A stretch of DNA of 64,000 nt from an uncultured Muribaculaceae bacterium (GTDB lineage: Bacteria; Bacteroidota; Bacteroidia; Bacteroidales; Muribaculaceae), in contig CANRCT010000004.1 of assembly GCA_947629175.1 (NCBI GenBank), positions 51,582 through 115,581 on the forward strand. Reading direction: 5' to 3'. Shown in pieces: positions 62,544 through 64,000 of the stretch (position 1 is the first letter of the stretch; every line of letters begins with the position of its first letter). Position numbers and translations under genes: made by a program. The notes beneath the pieces are model-generated. The model was not told the origin of the DNA. It was given only the letters and a program-made list of their open reading frames with translations, and made no database searches.

Positions 62544-63011
62544 TTAGAAAGGAATCTTCAAACCTATGAGCAGACCGTTCCGGAACGTATCGCCGTGCAA
62601 GAAGTTGACGTTGTTCTTCTGGATCAGCGAGAACTCCCAACCGTTTTGAAAGACGTAATTGTATTCAAACCCGGCTTCCGCGCCGAGGAAGCACTTTCGT
62701 TCGACGGCTCCGAACTCGGGCCCGAAACGGAAGCGGAGCATACCGTTCTTGTAGCGGGCGAGGCGATGCTTGTAGAGAATGCCGCCATCCCAGTAGTATC
62801 CTTTCCAGAACTCACCGGGGGACGTGCGCCAGTGGTTGCCGATTTCACCGAACACTTCCACCGCGTTGCCGTAGGAAAACGAGTGTTCATAGCCGAGAGT
62901 GGCGTTGAGCGTTGAAGGGAAAAGGAATCCGGCATTGACGGTCAGTTTTCCCTGTGCGTATGCGCCAATAGACACGATGGCGCATACGAGAGCGAGGATT
63001 ATCTTCTTCAT
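62544..63011 (-). CDS. traO: Conjugative transposon protein TraO
   Basis: 155 residues. Signal peptide MKKIILALVCAIVSIGAYAQ, then a beta-barrel-like sequence (GKLTVNAGFLFPSTLNATLGYEHSFSYGNAVEVFGEIGNHWR; VFQNGWEFSLIQKNNVNF). Matches Bacteroides TraO, an outer-membrane component of the transfer apparatus. Confidence 0.85.
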   Translation of the reverse strand: MKKIILALVCAIVSIGAYAQGKLTVNAGFLFPSTLNATLGYEHSFSYGNAVEVFGEIGNHWRTSPGEFWKGYYWDGGILYKHRLARYKNGMLRFRFGPEFGAVERKCFLGAEAGFEYNYVFQNGWEFSLIQKNNVNFLHGDTFRNGLLIGLKIPF

Positions 63012-63020
63012 AGTGGCAGG

Positions 63021-63911
63021 TTATTTATAGATGTGGGGCTGATAGCCATAAGGAATCTTTTTGAGTATGTCGGAGTCAAAGCCGTCGGCATTGAGAATGT
63101 CCTCATATTCGATTGTAAGCGTGATGACGCGACCGCTTATCTGGTTCTCCGAGATTTCGAGGCGAAGCACCTTCTCGTCAGGGAAAGTCAGCTTCGGCAG
63201 GACGAGCACATTACGGTAATGCTTTTTGAAGCGTTTGGCGAGATTTAGCGAATAGGCCGGTGTCAGCTCGATAGTCTGTGAGTTGGTTGCCTTGACCTCC
63301 TTCTTGTCGGTCAGCTTGACACGCAGTTCCTCGATGTCGTAAGGAATCTTCGTCTTGTTCTGCAGCGAATAGTCGATGAAGAAGTAGTCGCCGATTGAGT
63401 AGATGTTGTTGATTACTGCCTTCATGCCATGCTTGGATGACACCACCTGATTATATTTGCGACTGCTGCCATAGACAGCCCAGGCGTAACGCGCCATCTC
63501 CGATTCCGGCATCGACACCTCAGGGTTGACGTAAGACTGCATATTGCGGTAAGGCACGTTGTGGATTGATACGGCCCGGGAGGGGGACGAGACGAAAACC
63601 ACATCATACTGTGCCATGTGTCGCTCACCGATGAGTGTAAGCGTGGCAAGCAGCTCATTCTCACGGAATGGCTGCGAATCCGCCTCCATGTCATCCGGGG
63701 AGAGCGGCTTGATGCGAACGATGTTGTCGGCGCACTGGTTGCCGACAATTTTAGTGGTCGAAATATCGACAAGCCTGATGTTCTCCGGCATGACGATATG
63801 TGTGGTCACGTCAGGATTGACGTAGATTTTCTCCTTGAATGTGGTCTGGGCAGATACGCCTCCGACAATGCCGACGGCACAGAGGATGGCAGTGAGAATC
63901 TTCGATTTCAT
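63021..63911 (-). CDS. traN: Conjugative transposon protein TraN (VirB9-like, DUF4138)
   Basis: 296 residues. Signal peptide MKSKILTAILCAVGIVGGVSAQ; TTHIVMPENIRLVDISTTKIVGNQCADNIVRIKPLS and a C-terminal beta domain (YFFIDYSLQNKTKIPYDIEELRVKLTDKKEVKATNSQTIEL; LTFPDEKVLRLEISENQISGR). Matches Bacteroides TraN, the VirB9-like outer part of the channel. The window ends 89 bp upstream. Confidence 0.9.
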   Translation of the reverse strand: MKSKILTAILCAVGIVGGVSAQTTFKEKIYVNPDVTTHIVMPENIRLVDISTTKIVGNQCADNIVRIKPLSPDDMEADSQPFRENELLATLTLIGERHMAQYDVVFVSSPSRAVSIHNVPYRNMQSYVNPEVSMPESEMARYAWAVYGSSRKYNQVVSSKHGMKAVINNIYSIGDYFFIDYSLQNKTKIPYDIEELRVKLTDKKEVKATNSQTIELTPAYSLNLAKRFKKHYRNVLVLPKLTFPDEKVLRLEISENQISGRVITLTIEYEDILNADGFDSDILKKIPYGYQPHIYK

Positions 63912-64000
63912 ATTGGGTGTGTTAAATTAGTAGTGGTGCGATAAAAATCTTACCACTGTTATTAAAATATTAATATTTAGTCAAATACAAGAGGACATTG

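Noticed and set aside
1..64000. tRNA or rRNA genes
   Set aside because: No cloverleaf or rRNA-like sequence was noticed. This was a reading by eye, so a tRNA could be missed.

Overview
The window looks like a Bacteroidales (gut Bacteroidetes) chromosome carrying a large integrative conjugative element (ICE) or integrated conjugative plasmid. The evidence is: promoters of the Bacteroidetes type (TTG, 19-20 bp, then TAnnTTTG); Bacteroides-type conjugation genes (TraN, TraO, a TraG/VirD4-type coupling ATPase, TraX, PcfJ/PcfK); DUF4099/MutS-domain ICE proteins; a secreted DUF6067-type glycosidase; and a strict-anaerobe-type hybrid cluster protein.

Layout. 1-6.4 kb is ordinary chromosome: glycosidase, DUF488, hcp with two small membrane genes, and a cupin gene closed by a terminator. 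At 6.42-6.66 kb an inverted-repeat cluster marks a possible left boundary. 6.8-13.8 kb (block 1) and 21.0-28.2 kb (block 2) are diverged copies of one module: an HTH gene, five or six small leftward genes, a 240-bp hairpin element, a cargo slot, and a type III-like methyltransferase gene. Block 1 carries an XRE/AlbA_2/hydrolase/flavin-protein cargo and a broken mod gene. Block 2 carries an AbiE toxin-antitoxin cargo and an intact mod. Between them lie a tyrosine-recombinase/IS30 chimera, phased TGGTAAA repeats, a 125-bp tandem repeat with a conserved 13-codon frame, a regulator, and a primase-helicase operon next to TTGACA iterons (a possible replication origin).

26.2-40.9 kb is a rightward defence and DNA-repair island: Mod, Res, an SMC/DndD-like ATPase, a DndE-like/HerA fusion ATPase, a DUF2971 protein, a KAP NTPase, a degenerate exonuclease III-like protein, a CoiA-like protein, a Y-family polymerase and a YolD-like protein. 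41-56 kb is leftward ICE core: GIY-YIG protein, partition genes, PcfK/PcfJ, small genes, ArdC-like and Toprim proteins, and MutS-domain/DUF4099 proteins. 56-59.4 kb holds rightward and regulatory cargo beside a traX remnant. 59.5-64 kb is transfer machinery.

Main finding. Four copies (8984-9226, 23387-23628, 44891-45112, 47792-48004) of an approximately 240-bp element fold, by compensatory base changes, into one long imperfect hairpin. The right arm of each carries a Bacteroidetes -33/-7 promoter with exactly 19 bp spacing. It points toward the hairpin base and, through the paired left arm, at the leftward genes. This is the geometry of a single-stranded-DNA promoter (like Frpo of plasmid F) that fires on the incoming transfer strand. 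All four copies share one polarity and each precedes an operon of small accessory genes, so they may form an early-entry regulon. Function is inferred; the fold and the promoter placement are read directly from the sequence.
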